A stretch of DNA of 64,000 nt, from contig NZ_JAUHHE010000004.1 in the NCBI RefSeq assembly GCF_030410375.1, forward strand, positions 62,001 through 126,000, given 5' to 3'. The notes under the pieces are model-generated. The model searched no databases. It had not been told where the DNA came from and saw nothing but the letters and a program-made list of their open reading frames with translations. Both the position numbers and the translations under genes were made by a program. Below are positions 29,801 to 38,751 of this stretch, piece after piece (position 1 is the first letter of the stretch; every line of letters starts with the position of its first letter). Source of the DNA: Zwartia vadi. Its GTDB lineage: Bacteria > Pseudomonadota > Gammaproteobacteria > Burkholderiales > Burkholderiaceae_B.

Positions 29801-31200
29801 TGCTTACAGACACCATTAAACGCTTTGTTGGCCGACTGTTAGGCCAGAAATCACAGGGTTTAAAGCGAATCAGTAAAGACAAGCACGGCATTGATCGCCG
29901 CTTTGTCTCACGCCATGCCATCAAAGTCTGCGAAGTCTTGCAGCACGAAGGCTATCAAGCCTATATCGTTGGAGGTGCCGTCCGGGATTTGATCGTTGGA
30001 CTCGAGCCCAAAGACTTTGATGTGGCGACCAATGCCACTCCCGAGCAAATCCGTCCGCTGTTCAGGCGTGCGCGGATTATCGGCAGACGCTTTCAGCTTG
30101 TCCACGTCGTGTTTGGTCAGGAGATTATTGAAACCTCCACCTTCAGGGCGCCGGCTTCCGAATCGCAATCAACCGACGGGCATGGTCGAATTTTGCGGGA
30201 CAATGAGTTCGGCACCCATGCGCAAGACGCCGCGCGTCGTGACTTCACGATCAATGCCCTTTACTACGATCCCACGACCGAAGAAGTCATCGACTATCAC
30301 AATGGCGTCGACGACCTGAAACATCGCATCGTGCGAATGATTGGCGATCCTCGGACACGCTACCGCGAAGACCCTGTGCGGATGCTCCGTGCCGTGCGAT
30401 TCGCCGTCAAGTTGAAGGGGAAAATTGAGCCTGATACTAAAGAACCGCTTTCTTCGATGGCCAACCTCATCGAGAACGTCCCCGCTTCCCGCTTGTTCGA
30501 TGAAATGCTCAAACTGCTGACCTGTGGTCAGGCGATGGAGTGCCTGACGCAATTACGACAGGACGGTTTGCATCAAGGCATTTTGCCCTTGCTCGATGTC
30601 GTGCTCGAACAACCCGGCGGCGAGGCCTTCATTGAGTTGGCGTTGGACCGTACCGATCACCGTGTTCGCAGCGGAAAAACCGTCAGCCCAAGCTTTTTAT
30701 TCGCGGCGCTTCTTTGGCATCAAGTCGATATCAGATGGAAAAAGCGGGTGGCCGCAGGCGAGCCTTCGATTCAGGCGCTGATGGAGGCTGCTGACTCCGT
30801 GCTCGACGAGCAGACAGAGAAACTCGCCATCCAGAAACGCTTTAGTGCCGACATGCGTGAAATCTGGTTCATGCAGCCCCGTTTTGAAAAGCGTCTGCCG
30901 AAATCGATCTGGCGAATGTTTGAACAACCACGTTTTAGAGCAGCTGTTGATTTTCTTCAGTTGCGCGCGGCTGCCCATCAGTTTGACAGTGTATTAGCAC
31001 AGTGGTGGATGGATCTGGCGAATGCCGATGAGGAAGGTCGCCGAGACATGCTCGAAGAGCTAAGCAAGCTGCCCCGTGAGTCAAGCGCAACAGGTCCTCG
31101 CGCGAGAAGTCGTCGTCGCAAACGCAGTTCTGGCTCTGGTGGCGGGAATACGGCAGGCAAAGAGCGCTCCTCTTCCTCTGATGCGCACTCAGACAACTAA
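29800..31200 (+). CDS. pcnB: Poly(A) polymerase I
   Basis: Adds 3' poly(A) tails that speed RNA decay, 466 residues. The nucleotidyltransferase signature is IVGGAVRDLIVGLEPKDFDVA near residue 54, with catalytic Asp residues in DFDVA; GRRFQLVHVVFG and ARRDFTINALYYD follow. The C-terminal tail is strongly basic and Ser/Gly-rich (RARSRRRKRSSGSGG), as in proteobacterial PcnB compared with CCA-adding enzymes. It starts on the last base of the HAD stop, and folK begins right after its own stop. Confidence 0.94.
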   Translation: MLTDTIKRFVGRLLGQKSQGLKRISKDKHGIDRRFVSRHAIKVCEVLQHEGYQAYIVGGAVRDLIVGLEPKDFDVATNATPEQIRPLFRRARIIGRRFQLVHVVFGQEIIETSTFRAPASESQSTDGHGRILRDNEFGTHAQDAARRDFTINALYYDPTTEEVIDYHNGVDDLKHRIVRMIGDPRTRYREDPVRMLRAVRFAVKLKGKIEPDTKEPLSSMANLIENVPASRLFDEMLKLLTCGQAMECLTQLRQDGLHQGILPLLDVVLEQPGGEAFIELALDRTDHRVRSGKTVSPSFLFAALLWHQVDIRWKKRVAAGEPSIQALMEAADSVLDEQTEKLAIQKRFSADMREIWFMQPRFEKRLPKSIWRMFEQPRFRAAVDFLQLRAAAHQFDSVLAQWWMDLANADEEGRRDMLEELSKLPRESSATGPRARSRRRKRSSGSGGGNTAGKERSSSSDAHSDN

Positions 31201-31683
31201 ATGATGGCCAAGCAGGCATTCGTGGGGTTGGGAGCCAATCTGGGAAAGGCTCGCGAGACAATCGAGCATGCTCTTGGGACGCTCAGGCACACACAGGGCA
31301 TCGACTCTGTCACTGAGGCAAGAATGTACTGCAGTGATCCTGTTGAGGCACAAGGACCGACTTTCATCAATACGGTGGCTCGACTCACCACCACTCTGGA
31401 ACCGCTGGCGTTACTGGATGTCCTTCAGGCGATTGAACAGGCTCACGGGCGCGAGCGCCCGTTTCGCAACGCCCCGCGTACCCTGGATCTGGATTTGCTC
31501 TGGTACGAAGGTGTCAGCATGGATACACCCAGACTGACACTGCCCCACCCTCGCATGCACAACAGGGCTTTTGTACTGAAGCCCCTGAGTGAGCTCACGA
31601 CTGATTTGGCGCTTGAGCAAGGGACGATCCCAGACCTGCTCGAGCAATGTCGCGACCAGAAAGTCTGGCCGCTATCGCTTTAA
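31201..31683 (+). CDS. folK: 2-amino-4-hydroxy-6-hydroxymethyldihydropteridine pyrophosphokinase
   Basis: Folate synthesis enzyme that transfers pyrophosphate from ATP to hydroxymethyldihydropterin, 160 residues. Motifs are AFVGLGANLGKARETIEHAL at the N-terminus, RPFRNAPRTLDLDLLWYEG with the Mg-binding Asp pair near residue 97, and LPHPRMHNRAFVLKPL. Two adjacent ATG codons could be the start. The gene directly follows pcnB and its stop overlaps the stop of the convergent CoA-transferase gene. Confidence 0.96.
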   Translation: MMAKQAFVGLGANLGKARETIEHALGTLRHTQGIDSVTEARMYCSDPVEAQGPTFINTVARLTTTLEPLALLDVLQAIEQAHGRERPFRNAPRTLDLDLLWYEGVSMDTPRLTLPHPRMHNRAFVLKPLSELTTDLALEQGTIPDLLEQCRDQKVWPLSL

Positions 31684-32873
31684 ATCGCTTTATCTGCCTC
31701 GAGCCTGGCAATCACCTCATCGCTCACGCCCAAAGACTTGAGAATCGACAAAGTGTGCTCGCCAATCGCCGGAATGGGATCCATGCGAGCATCGAAAGCG
31801 CTGCTCGTGGCGGGAGGTAACAATGCCGGCAGAGCACCAACAGGTGTCTGCACCTCTGTCCAGCGATTGCGAGCCTTGAGTTGTGGATGCGCCCAAACGT
31901 CTTTCATTTCGTTGACACGCGCATTGGCGATCTGCGCCTTTTCCAAGGCGTCGATCACTTGATCAATCGTCATCTTTGAAAAAGCGTCAACAATCAAGCC
32001 ACGCAAGCCATCACGATTGGCCACGCGCTTGGAAGTCGAGTCATAACGGGGATCCTTGGCCAAGTCGGGTTGATTTAAAACCTTGTCACAAAACACTTGC
32101 CACTCGCGCTCGTTTTGCAAACCGAGCATCACGTTGCTGCCATCGCCTACAGGGAAAGGGCCATACGGATAAATGGTCGCATGGGCTGCACCCGCACGAG
32201 GTGGAGGTGGCTGACCCTCGAACGCGTAGTAAAGCGGGAAACTCATCCACTCGACCATACTCTCGAGCATTGACACATCAAGATGGCTCCCCAAACCGGT
32301 CTTGTGACGCAACAACAAAGCATTCAAAATACTGGAATATGCATAGGAGCCTGCTGCGATATCCGCGATCGAACAACCTGCTTTTGCAGGCGCATCGGGT
32401 GAGCCCGTCACTGAGATAAAGCCGCTCTCGCTCTGAATCAGCAAATCGTAGGCTTTTTTAGTTTCGTAAGGTCCACCTTCACCATAGCCGGAAATATCGC
32501 ACACGATCAGCTTCGGGAAACGCGCATGCAACGCCTCAAAAGACAAACCCATCCGAGCCGCAGCACCTGGCGCCAAGTTTTGAACGAGCACATCCGCCTC
32601 GGCGAGCAACTCATTTAAGATCGGACCCGCGTCCTCATGTTTTAAATCCAGCGTGAGACTTTCTTTGGACCGATTGGTCCAGACAAAATGCGAGGCCATT
32701 CCGCGTGTTCGCTCATCATACTTGCGAGCAAAGTCACCGACACCGGGACGCTCTACCTTGATGACACGCGCACCGTTGTCAGCGAGCTGCCGGGTACAGA
32801 AAGGCGCGGCAATCGCATGTTCCAAACTGACAACAGTGATCCCATCGAGTGGGCGAGGACCTGCTTTGTTCAT
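31680..32873 (-). CDS. CaiB/BaiF family CoA-transferase
   Basis: Family III CoA-transferase, 397 residues, last gene of a leftward catabolic operon. Motifs are ITVVSLEHAIAAPFCTRQLA, ARVIKVERPGVGDFARKYD, VLVQNLAPG and KLIVCDISGYGEGGPYETK. The catalytic Asp of formyl-CoA transferase is replaced by Glu (SMLES, residue 204). The region EWMSFPLYYAF followed by YPYGPF recalls transferases acting on C5 dicarboxylates, an impression from memory. It overlaps the FAS1-like hydratase gene by 4 bases. Together they suggest activation and hydration of an unsaturated carboxylic acid. Confidence 0.87.
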   Translation of the reverse strand: MNKAGPRPLDGITVVSLEHAIAAPFCTRQLADNGARVIKVERPGVGDFARKYDERTRGMASHFVWTNRSKESLTLDLKHEDAGPILNELLAEADVLVQNLAPGAAARMGLSFEALHARFPKLIVCDISGYGEGGPYETKKAYDLLIQSESGFISVTGSPDAPAKAGCSIADIAAGSYAYSSILNALLLRHKTGLGSHLDVSMLESMVEWMSFPLYYAFEGQPPPPRAGAAHATIYPYGPFPVGDGSNVMLGLQNEREWQVFCDKVLNQPDLAKDPRYDSTSKRVANRDGLRGLIVDAFSKMTIDQVIDALEKAQIANARVNEMKDVWAHPQLKARNRWTEVQTPVGALPALLPPATSSAFDARMDPIPAIGEHTLSILKSLGVSDEVIARLEADKAI

Positions 32874-33700
32874 GATTCAAACCTCAGTTCTGCTTGGTGG
32901 GCGAGCGTGCCATCTTGCTCAGCCCAGAGTTTGGCTTCGCCAGGCCCAGCAATCATACCGGCGACAGAGAATGGCGTCGGTGCGATCAGCGGACGCAATC
33001 CGCGATAAGCGAGATGGCGCACCCGCATCTTGGGGTTGGCTTTGACAAATGCACGACACATCAGCGTCGCAATCAAAGGACCATGAATAACCAGGCCCGG
33101 ATAGCCCTCAGTCTGGGTGACATAGGGATGATCGTAATGGATGCGATGGCTGTTAAACGTGACAGCAGAGTATCTGAACAGCAGAACCGGGCTTGGATCG
33201 ACGGGCTCTTTCCATTGCGCTGCGGGAGCAGGCTCAGTGCCCTGCAGTTTTGGCGGGCTAGGTTCGCGGTAGACGATATCCTGCTCCTCGCTCACGACAA
33301 GCTTGCCTTCCTGCACGATATCGTGTTTGACCGTGACAAACAACAAGGAACCAGTCCGGCCTTGCTTCTCTTTAATGGCCAACACAGTTGAGGTTTTTTG
33401 CGCCTCAATTCCAACACGCAGTCCCTCATTAAAAGATACGCGTCCACCCGCCCACATCCTGTTGCGATTGTCGGCAGGAGGCAAAAAACTCCCACGCGCA
33501 GGGTGACCATCCAGACCCGTCTGAGCAAGCGGAACCGTCTCAAGGAAAAAAGCCCAATGCCACAGGTGTGGCACGTGCTGGCCAACTTGCGGGGTCGGTT
33601 CACCCAGGGTCGCGGCAATACAAGCGGCATGACCTGGATCCATACGATCCACTACCGTCTGGGACTTGCCTAGCCAGGCATTTAAATCGGTCGTCGACAT
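32870..33700 (-). CDS. FAS1-like dehydratase / MaoC-type hydratase
   Basis: Double hot-dog protein of about 276 residues, related to itaconyl-CoA and mesaconyl-CoA hydratases and to eukaryotic HTD2. The N-terminal hot-dog domain (residues about 1-135) carries WHWAFFLE and FLPPADNRNRMWAGGR. The C-terminal domain has the MaoC-like motif NSHRIHYDHPYVTQTEGYP and then GLVIHGPL. The ATG at 33700 has AAGGA 7 bases upstream. It overlaps the CoA-transferase gene and follows the small acyl-CoA dehydrogenase gene by 13 bases. The exact acyl-CoA substrate is not known. Confidence 0.82.
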   Translation of the reverse strand: MSTTDLNAWLGKSQTVVDRMDPGHAACIAATLGEPTPQVGQHVPHLWHWAFFLETVPLAQTGLDGHPARGSFLPPADNRNRMWAGGRVSFNEGLRVGIEAQKTSTVLAIKEKQGRTGSLLFVTVKHDIVQEGKLVVSEEQDIVYREPSPPKLQGTEPAPAAQWKEPVDPSPVLLFRYSAVTFNSHRIHYDHPYVTQTEGYPGLVIHGPLIATLMCRAFVKANPKMRVRHLAYRGLRPLIAPTPFSVAGMIAGPGEAKLWAEQDGTLAHQAELRFES

Positions 33701-33713
33701 CTCATTTTCCTTG

Positions 33714-34829
33714 TTAAGCACTCAGATCCTGCATGCGCTGCAAGTGAAAGTTGGTGTCGCCCAGTAACAGATCAAGGTAGGTCAAACGCTTGAAGTAATC
33801 GCCAACCTCAAGCTCATCCGTGACGCCCATACCACCGTGGGACTGGACAGAGGCTTCACCTACAAAGCGTGCGGCAGCGGCCACCTCGACTTTGGCCATT
33901 GACACCAGGCGGCTGCGCTTGTCCGCATCGGTTTCGCTCAATCCAATCGCCGCCACATAGGTCATTGACAAACCCATTTCGGACTGAATAAGCATGTCAC
34001 CCAAACGATGCTGGAGCACCTGGAAATTCGCCAGAGGCTGTCCGAACTGCTTACGCGTTTTCAAGTATTGAATAGTGCTATCTGTCAGATAAGCCATCGC
34101 GCCACACGCCTGCGCGCAAAGCGCGACAATACCGAAATCCAAGGCCGCTCTGAGATCCGCTTCGGCGGCGGAACCTTTTACAACCAGATTCCCGGCGGGG
34201 ACGACCACCCGCTCGAACACAACGGTTGCTGCACGTGAACCATCGAAAGTGGGGAAGTCCGTCACCGTGACGCCTGCGGTGTCTGTCGGCACTAACAACA
34301 CTGCCGTTTCGCCATCCAGCACAACTGAGACCAGCAAGGCATCAGAACCCGCCGCATGCCAGACCAAAATCTTTTTACCATCCAACTGGAAGCCGCCTTG
34401 ATGGGCGGAAGCGCGCGTCGACAATGGGCGCTGCGCATCGCGCTCGCCTTCCTCTTGCCATGCCAACGCGAGAATCGCCTCGCCCTCGGCGTGCGCAGTC
34501 AGCCACTTCTCTTTGAGAGCCTGATTCTCACTCTGTGCAAGAAGCGTGACACCCATCACCGCGCTGGAAATCACGGGCTCACTCACCAGACCCCGTCCGA
34601 GTTCTTGATGAACAGCCAGCATCGTGGCAGGTGTTTCACCAAAACCGCCAAACGCCTCGGGTACCAACAAACCACCTACGCCGAGTTCAACCAAACTATT
34701 CCACGCCGCGACATCCAACTTACCTGCTTCTTGACGCGCGCGGCGCTTAGGTCGAGTCCAGTTGTCCGCGATCAAACGACGCAGACTGTCCGTCAACATC
34801 CGTTGCTCTTCTGAGTATGAAAAATCCAT
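33714..34829 (-). CDS. Acyl-CoA dehydrogenase, small-subunit type
   Basis: Acyl-CoA dehydrogenase fold protein, 371 residues, starting MDFSYSEEQRMLTDSLRRLI. It keeps the N-terminal helical domain, a shortened middle beta domain and the C-terminal helices (TRKQFGQPLANFQVLQHRL), but lacks the usual YEGT active-site loop near the C-terminus (GDTNFHLQRM instead). It starts 8 bases after the large dehydrogenase gene. The pair resembles two-subunit enzymes such as the pimeloyl-CoA dehydrogenase pair of Rhodopseudomonas, where one subunit is degenerate. A role as partner of the large subunit is an inference. Confidence 0.85.
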   Translation of the reverse strand: MDFSYSEEQRMLTDSLRRLIADNWTRPKRRARQEAGKLDVAAWNSLVELGVGGLLVPEAFGGFGETPATMLAVHQELGRGLVSEPVISSAVMGVTLLAQSENQALKEKWLTAHAEGEAILALAWQEEGERDAQRPLSTRASAHQGGFQLDGKKILVWHAAGSDALLVSVVLDGETAVLLVPTDTAGVTVTDFPTFDGSRAATVVFERVVVPAGNLVVKGSAAEADLRAALDFGIVALCAQACGAMAYLTDSTIQYLKTRKQFGQPLANFQVLQHRLGDMLIQSEMGLSMTYVAAIGLSETDADKRSRLVSMAKVEVAAAARFVGEASVQSHGGMGVTDELEVGDYFKRLTYLDLLLGDTNFHLQRMQDLSA

Positions 34830-34837
34830 GATGTGTC

Positions 34838-36028
34838 CTAGACCCCAATAATTTGCTTGGCGATAATGCCTTTTTGAACCTCGTTGGTTCCGCCATAAAT
34901 GGCCGTTTTGCGCATGTCGAAATAAGCGGCGGCTGCAGCGGCCGAATACTCCGGTCCCGGACCGTGAAAATCAGACTCGGCCAACATCCATTCAGGATCG
35001 TAAGGCCAGGCATCCGCACCGGCGACTTGCATTTGCAACTTGGCCAACTCCATCTGCAGCTCGGAGCCGCGGATTTTAAGAATGGAGGCTTTTGGTCCCG
35101 GGTCGCTTGACTCATCGGCCGCTACGCGCAACACCATCATCTCGAGTGCGAGGACTTGCGCCTCGACACGATTGATACTGTCGCGCACACGAGGATTCAG
35201 GCTCAGAGACTCACCACTTGCCATCGTTCGTTCAGCGAGCGACTTGAGGATGGCGAGCTCGCGATGACAGTGTCCAATACCGGCGATGCCGCTACGCTCG
35301 TGTCCGAGCAAATACTTTGCGTAGGTCCAACCGTTGTTTTCCTCGCCAATCAGATTTTCCAGAGGTGCCTCGACATTTTCGAGCCAGACCTCGTTGACTT
35401 CGGCGCCACCATCAAGCGTCTTGATCGGCCTGACTTGCACGCCGGGTTGGCGCATATCAATCAGGATCATTGAGATGCCGCGTTGCGCCTTGGCAGAAGG
35501 GTCGGTGCGCGCCAGACAGAACATCCAGTCCGCATAATGCGCCAGTGTCGTCCAGGTTTTCTGGCCGTTGATGATGTAGCGATCCCCTACGCGCTCGGCG
35601 CGAGTTTTCAGCGAAGCCAAATCGGATCCAGAGCCCGGTTCCGAGTAACCCTGACACCACCAGTCATCCACGTTGATGATGCGGGACAAAAATCGGTCTT
35701 TTTGCGCTTGACTGCCATATTTGATCAGGACAGGGCCAATCATTCCCAAACCGAAAGGCAATAAACGCGGCGCACCTGCTTTAAAGCATTCGATTTCAAA
35801 AATCATACGTTGAACGGCATTCCAGCCGGTACCGCCATACTCCTTGGGCCAGCTTGGTGCCCCCCAACCTTTCTCAGCCAAGATACGATGCCAGCGTAAA
35901 TAATCGTCACGCTTGATGCGATGATGGGCAAAAGTCTTTGCGCGTAAATCGGCGGGTAATTTTGCCTGTGCGAACGCGCGCACTTCTTCACGAAAGGCGC
36001 GCTCTTCTGGGGTCCAAGTCAAGTCCAT
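34838..36028 (-). CDS. Acyl-CoA dehydrogenase, large-subunit type
   Basis: FAD enzyme oxidising an acyl-CoA to the 2-enoyl-CoA, 396 residues from the ATG at 36028, with AGGAG 8 bases upstream. Motifs are WPKEYGGTGWNAVQRMIFE, GYSEPGSGSDLASL near residue 128, INGQKTWTTLAHYADW near residue 153 and a C-terminal IYGGTNEVQ. The Glu of the YEGT loop is Gly here; E244 in LLGHERSG sits where isovaleryl-CoA dehydrogenase has its base. It resembles pimeloyl-CoA dehydrogenase large subunits and is the first gene of the leftward operon. Confidence 0.87.
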   Translation of the reverse strand: MDLTWTPEERAFREEVRAFAQAKLPADLRAKTFAHHRIKRDDYLRWHRILAEKGWGAPSWPKEYGGTGWNAVQRMIFEIECFKAGAPRLLPFGLGMIGPVLIKYGSQAQKDRFLSRIINVDDWWCQGYSEPGSGSDLASLKTRAERVGDRYIINGQKTWTTLAHYADWMFCLARTDPSAKAQRGISMILIDMRQPGVQVRPIKTLDGGAEVNEVWLENVEAPLENLIGEENNGWTYAKYLLGHERSGIAGIGHCHRELAILKSLAERTMASGESLSLNPRVRDSINRVEAQVLALEMMVLRVAADESSDPGPKASILKIRGSELQMELAKLQMQVAGADAWPYDPEWMLAESDFHGPGPEYSAAAAAAYFDMRKTAIYGGTNEVQKGIIAKQIIGV

Positions 36029-36070
36029 GAGTGTTCTCCTGTGCACGATATGTTAACGCCCTCGAGCCTT

Positions 36071-36096
36071 GGACTTGTCTGTCATTTTGGAAGTCC
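36071..36096. promoter_or_regulatory. Inverted repeat in the divergent promoter region
   Basis: GGACTT and AAGTCC are perfect inverted 6-base arms whose centres lie 20 bases apart, about two helical turns. They sit in the 238-base gap between the divergent dehydrogenase and 3-oxoacid CoA-transferase operons, where an operator is expected. Nothing else in the gap is recognised, apart from TTGTA...TACAA arms at 36133-36152. Confidence 0.3.
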
Positions 36097-36266
36097 GCAT
36101 TCAGCAAGTGAAAATGCCCGCCCGCCTCCGCCTTGTAAAAATCCCCCTACAATCCGAAAGATTCATGAAAGCCCCTTTTTTATCTTCAGTGCATTCATAT
36201 TGATGAAAACCCTAATACAAGACGTCTATGCGTTCTTTTCAACCAAATGCCTGACATGGAGACAGC

Positions 36267-36938
36267 ATGCTCAATAAAATAAAAGCGTCCCTGCAAGAAG
36301 CCATCGATCCTATTCAAGATGGCGCAGCCATCATGGTGAGCGGTTTTGGGGATGCGGGCATTCCTTTTGAACTCATGAAAGCTGTCCTCGATAAAGGACT
36401 GCGCGAACTCACCATCATCAGTAACAATGCAGGCACACACGAGACTGGCATCGCAGGACTGATCAAGGCCGGCCGCGTACGCAAGATCGTTTGCTCGCAC
36501 CCCCGCCCAGCCAATTCGGATGTGTTTGCCAACGCATACAGAGCAGGCCAGGTCGAGCTCGAGTGCATGCCGCAAGGCACTCTTGCAGAGCGTTTACGTG
36601 CCGCGGGCGCAGGACTCGGACCCTTTTTCACCCCAACGGGTTACGGCACACTCATCGCCGAAGGTAAAGAACAACGCGTAATCGATGGCAAGGGTTACAT
36701 ACTCGAGCAGCCTCTTTCAGCGGATTTCGCGCTTGTGCGCGCCGATCTTGGCGATCGTTGGGGCAATTTGACCTACCGCTGGGCCGCCCGCAACTTTGGA
36801 CCGGTCATGTGTATGGCAGCCAAACACACCATCGCCCAAGTCAACCGCGTTGTGCCGCTTGGTGAACTGGCCCCGGAACACGTCATGACCCCCGGAATTT
36901 TTGTTCAATCAGTTGTCTCAATCGGAGGCGAGCAATGA
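36267..36938 (+). CDS. 3-oxoacid CoA-transferase subunit A
   Basis: Alpha subunit of a family I CoA-transferase of the ScoA/PcaI type, 223 residues. It moves CoA from succinyl-CoA to a 3-oxoacid such as acetoacetate or 3-oxoadipate. Motifs are MVSGFGDAGIPFELMKAVLD near residue 27, NNAGTHETGIAGL and the C-terminal PEHVMTPGIFVQSVV. GGAG precedes the ATG, and the stop overlaps the subunit B start by 4 bases. It is the first gene of the rightward catabolic operon. No other beta-ketoadipate genes are in the window, so PcaI is not assumed. Confidence 0.92.
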   Translation: MLNKIKASLQEAIDPIQDGAAIMVSGFGDAGIPFELMKAVLDKGLRELTIISNNAGTHETGIAGLIKAGRVRKIVCSHPRPANSDVFANAYRAGQVELECMPQGTLAERLRAAGAGLGPFFTPTGYGTLIAEGKEQRVIDGKGYILEQPLSADFALVRADLGDRWGNLTYRWAARNFGPVMCMAAKHTIAQVNRVVPLGELAPEHVMTPGIFVQSVVSIGGEQ

Positions 36939-37648
36939 GCACAGCCGCAGCCAATACATTCAAACCGCTTTCGCGCGCCGAAATTTCCTATCTTGTCGCC
37001 CATGACTTTCCCGATGGCTCGGTCGTCAATCTTGGCATTGGCATGCCCACACAGGTCGCTGATTTTTTACCAAAAGACCGCGAAATACTGCTTCATAGCG
37101 AAAACGGAATTTTAGGGATGGGGCGCGCAGCAGTTGGAGACGAGATCGACACCGATCTGATCAACGCCAGCCGGACGCCCGTCACCCTACTGGATGGTGC
37201 GTCCATCACTGAGCACACGATCTCTTTCGCGATGATGCGTGGTGGTCACCTCGATTACTCTGTACTGGGTGGTTTTCAAGTGGCGGAGAACGGCGATTTG
37301 GCGAACTGGATCACCTCAGGGCCCGATGCGATCGCAGCAATCGGCGGCGCAATGGACCTCGCGATCGGTGCGCGCAATGTCATCGTCATGATGGAACATG
37401 TACTCAAAGATCAATCACCCAAGCTGATGAAACAGTGCACCTATCCGCTGACCGGAGCGGGCGTGGTCGATCAGATCTACACTGACTTGGCAATTATCGA
37501 TGTCACGCCTGGTGGTTTCGAAGTGCGTGCAATCGTGGAAGGGCTCTCAATGGATGCCTTGCAGAAAAAAACAGGTGCTCCGCTGAAAGCGTCGGCCAAG
37601 CTTTCGACAATTCGCCGCGACGCACAAGGCAACCCGTACTACGGGTAG
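36935..37648 (+). CDS. 3-oxoacid CoA-transferase subunit B
   Basis: Beta subunit of the family I CoA-transferase, 237 residues. The catalytic glutamate, which forms the glutamyl-CoA thioester, lies in LLHSENGILGMGRA near residue 54. Other motifs are NLGIGMPTQVADFLP and KLMKQCTYPLTGAGVVDQIYTDLAI. It overlaps subunit A as ATGA. A 110-base gap follows before the first Bug receptor gene, which may carry its own promoter. The natural 3-oxoacid is unknown, but the enzyme would feed the last thiolytic step of the pathway encoded here. Confidence 0.92.
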   Translation: MSTAAANTFKPLSRAEISYLVAHDFPDGSVVNLGIGMPTQVADFLPKDREILLHSENGILGMGRAAVGDEIDTDLINASRTPVTLLDGASITEHTISFAMMRGGHLDYSVLGGFQVAENGDLANWITSGPDAIAAIGGAMDLAIGARNVIVMMEHVLKDQSPKLMKQCTYPLTGAGVVDQIYTDLAIIDVTPGGFEVRAIVEGLSMDALQKKTGAPLKASAKLSTIRRDAQGNPYYG

Positions 37649-37758
37649 TCATCAATAGCGCGCAATGGAGTATGGTTCACAATAACTACACATCAAGGGC
37701 GGGCACACGCTCATTTGCACTGGGTCCCATTTGGGTTCAGTCAACCAGGAGACAACAC

Positions 37759-38733
37759 ATGAAGAAAAGTTTTTCAATTGGCCTGCGTCTGGCTTTAGGC
37801 GCGGTGACCCTCGTCGCACACAGTCTGGCATTGTCCCAGAGCTCCTCGAGTCAACCACTCACACTGATTATTCCTTACCCTCCCGGCGGCAGCGCCGACA
37901 TGCTTGCGCGCCCCATGCTGCCCGAGTTGCAAAAGAAACTCGGTCGTACCGTTGTGCTCGATTACAAAGCGGGCGCTGGCGGAACGATTGCGACCCAAGC
38001 TTTGGCTCGCGCCAAACCTGATGGCAACACCATTCTAATGGTGTTGACTGCCCACGCGATCAACGATGCCCTATACCCCTCGCTTCCCTACAATACCCGC
38101 AAGGATTTCGCCCCGGTATCTCTTGTGGCCACACTGCCTTTACTGGTTGCCGCCCCCTTGGCGACGCCTGCGAATACGATCACAGAACTGATCGAGTACG
38201 CTAAGAAGAACCCTGACAAACTTTCCTATGCCTCAGCGGGCAACGGCAACACCAGTCACTTGGCTGTGGAGTTGTTCAAATCTCAGACTGGCACCAAGAT
38301 GACACACATCCCCTACAAGGGTAGTGGTCCTGCTGTCATCGCCATGCTCGGCAATGAAGTCAATTTCATGTTTGACAGTATTTCAACTTCTTACCAGCAG
38401 GTCAAAACCGGCAAGCTCAAGGCGATCGCTGTCACAGGCGCTCAGCGCGCGTCGATTTTGCCAAACGTCCCAACAGTCGCGGAAACCTTGCCAGGCTTTG
38501 AAGTGAATGTGTGGTACGGTATTTTGGCTCCTGCCGGAACACCTGCAGCGATTGTCGACAATTTGAGCAAAGCCTTTGCCGAAGTCGCCGCCGATCCGAA
38601 AATCAAAGAACAACTCAATGCAAATGGATACGAGATGGTTGGATCAACACCCGCCGAATTTGGCAAACATATTGAAGTTGAACTCGTTAAGTGGAACAAA
38701 GCAGTGAAAGACTCTGGTGCAAAAATAAACTAA
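37759..38733 (+). CDS. Bug family (TctC) periplasmic tricarboxylate-binding receptor
   Basis: Extracytoplasmic binding protein of the Bug family, 324 residues from the ATG at 37759, which has AGGAGA upstream. A signal peptide ends near LALSQS (about residue 30). Family motifs are LIIPYPPGGSADMLARPML, VVLDYKAGAGGTIATQALA and MTHIPYKGSGPAVIAMLGNEV. The frame upstream to 37672 is a non-signal extension and is left out. No TctA/TctB membrane partners lie nearby, which is common because Bug proteins are often orphans. Ligands in the family are carboxylates or amides. Confidence 0.93.
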   Translation: MKKSFSIGLRLALGAVTLVAHSLALSQSSSSQPLTLIIPYPPGGSADMLARPMLPELQKKLGRTVVLDYKAGAGGTIATQALARAKPDGNTILMVLTAHAINDALYPSLPYNTRKDFAPVSLVATLPLLVAAPLATPANTITELIEYAKKNPDKLSYASAGNGNTSHLAVELFKSQTGTKMTHIPYKGSGPAVIAMLGNEVNFMFDSISTSYQQVKTGKLKAIAVTGAQRASILPNVPTVAETLPGFEVNVWYGILAPAGTPAAIVDNLSKAFAEVAADPKIKEQLNANGYEMVGSTPAEFGKHIEVELVKWNKAVKDSGAKIN

Positions 38734-38751
38734 TTTTGAAATGGAACGACT

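Noticed and set aside
36267..37648. Assignment as pcaI/pcaJ of the beta-ketoadipate pathway
   Set aside because: The sequences fit ScoAB and PcaIJ alike, and no other protocatechuate or catechol genes are in the window.
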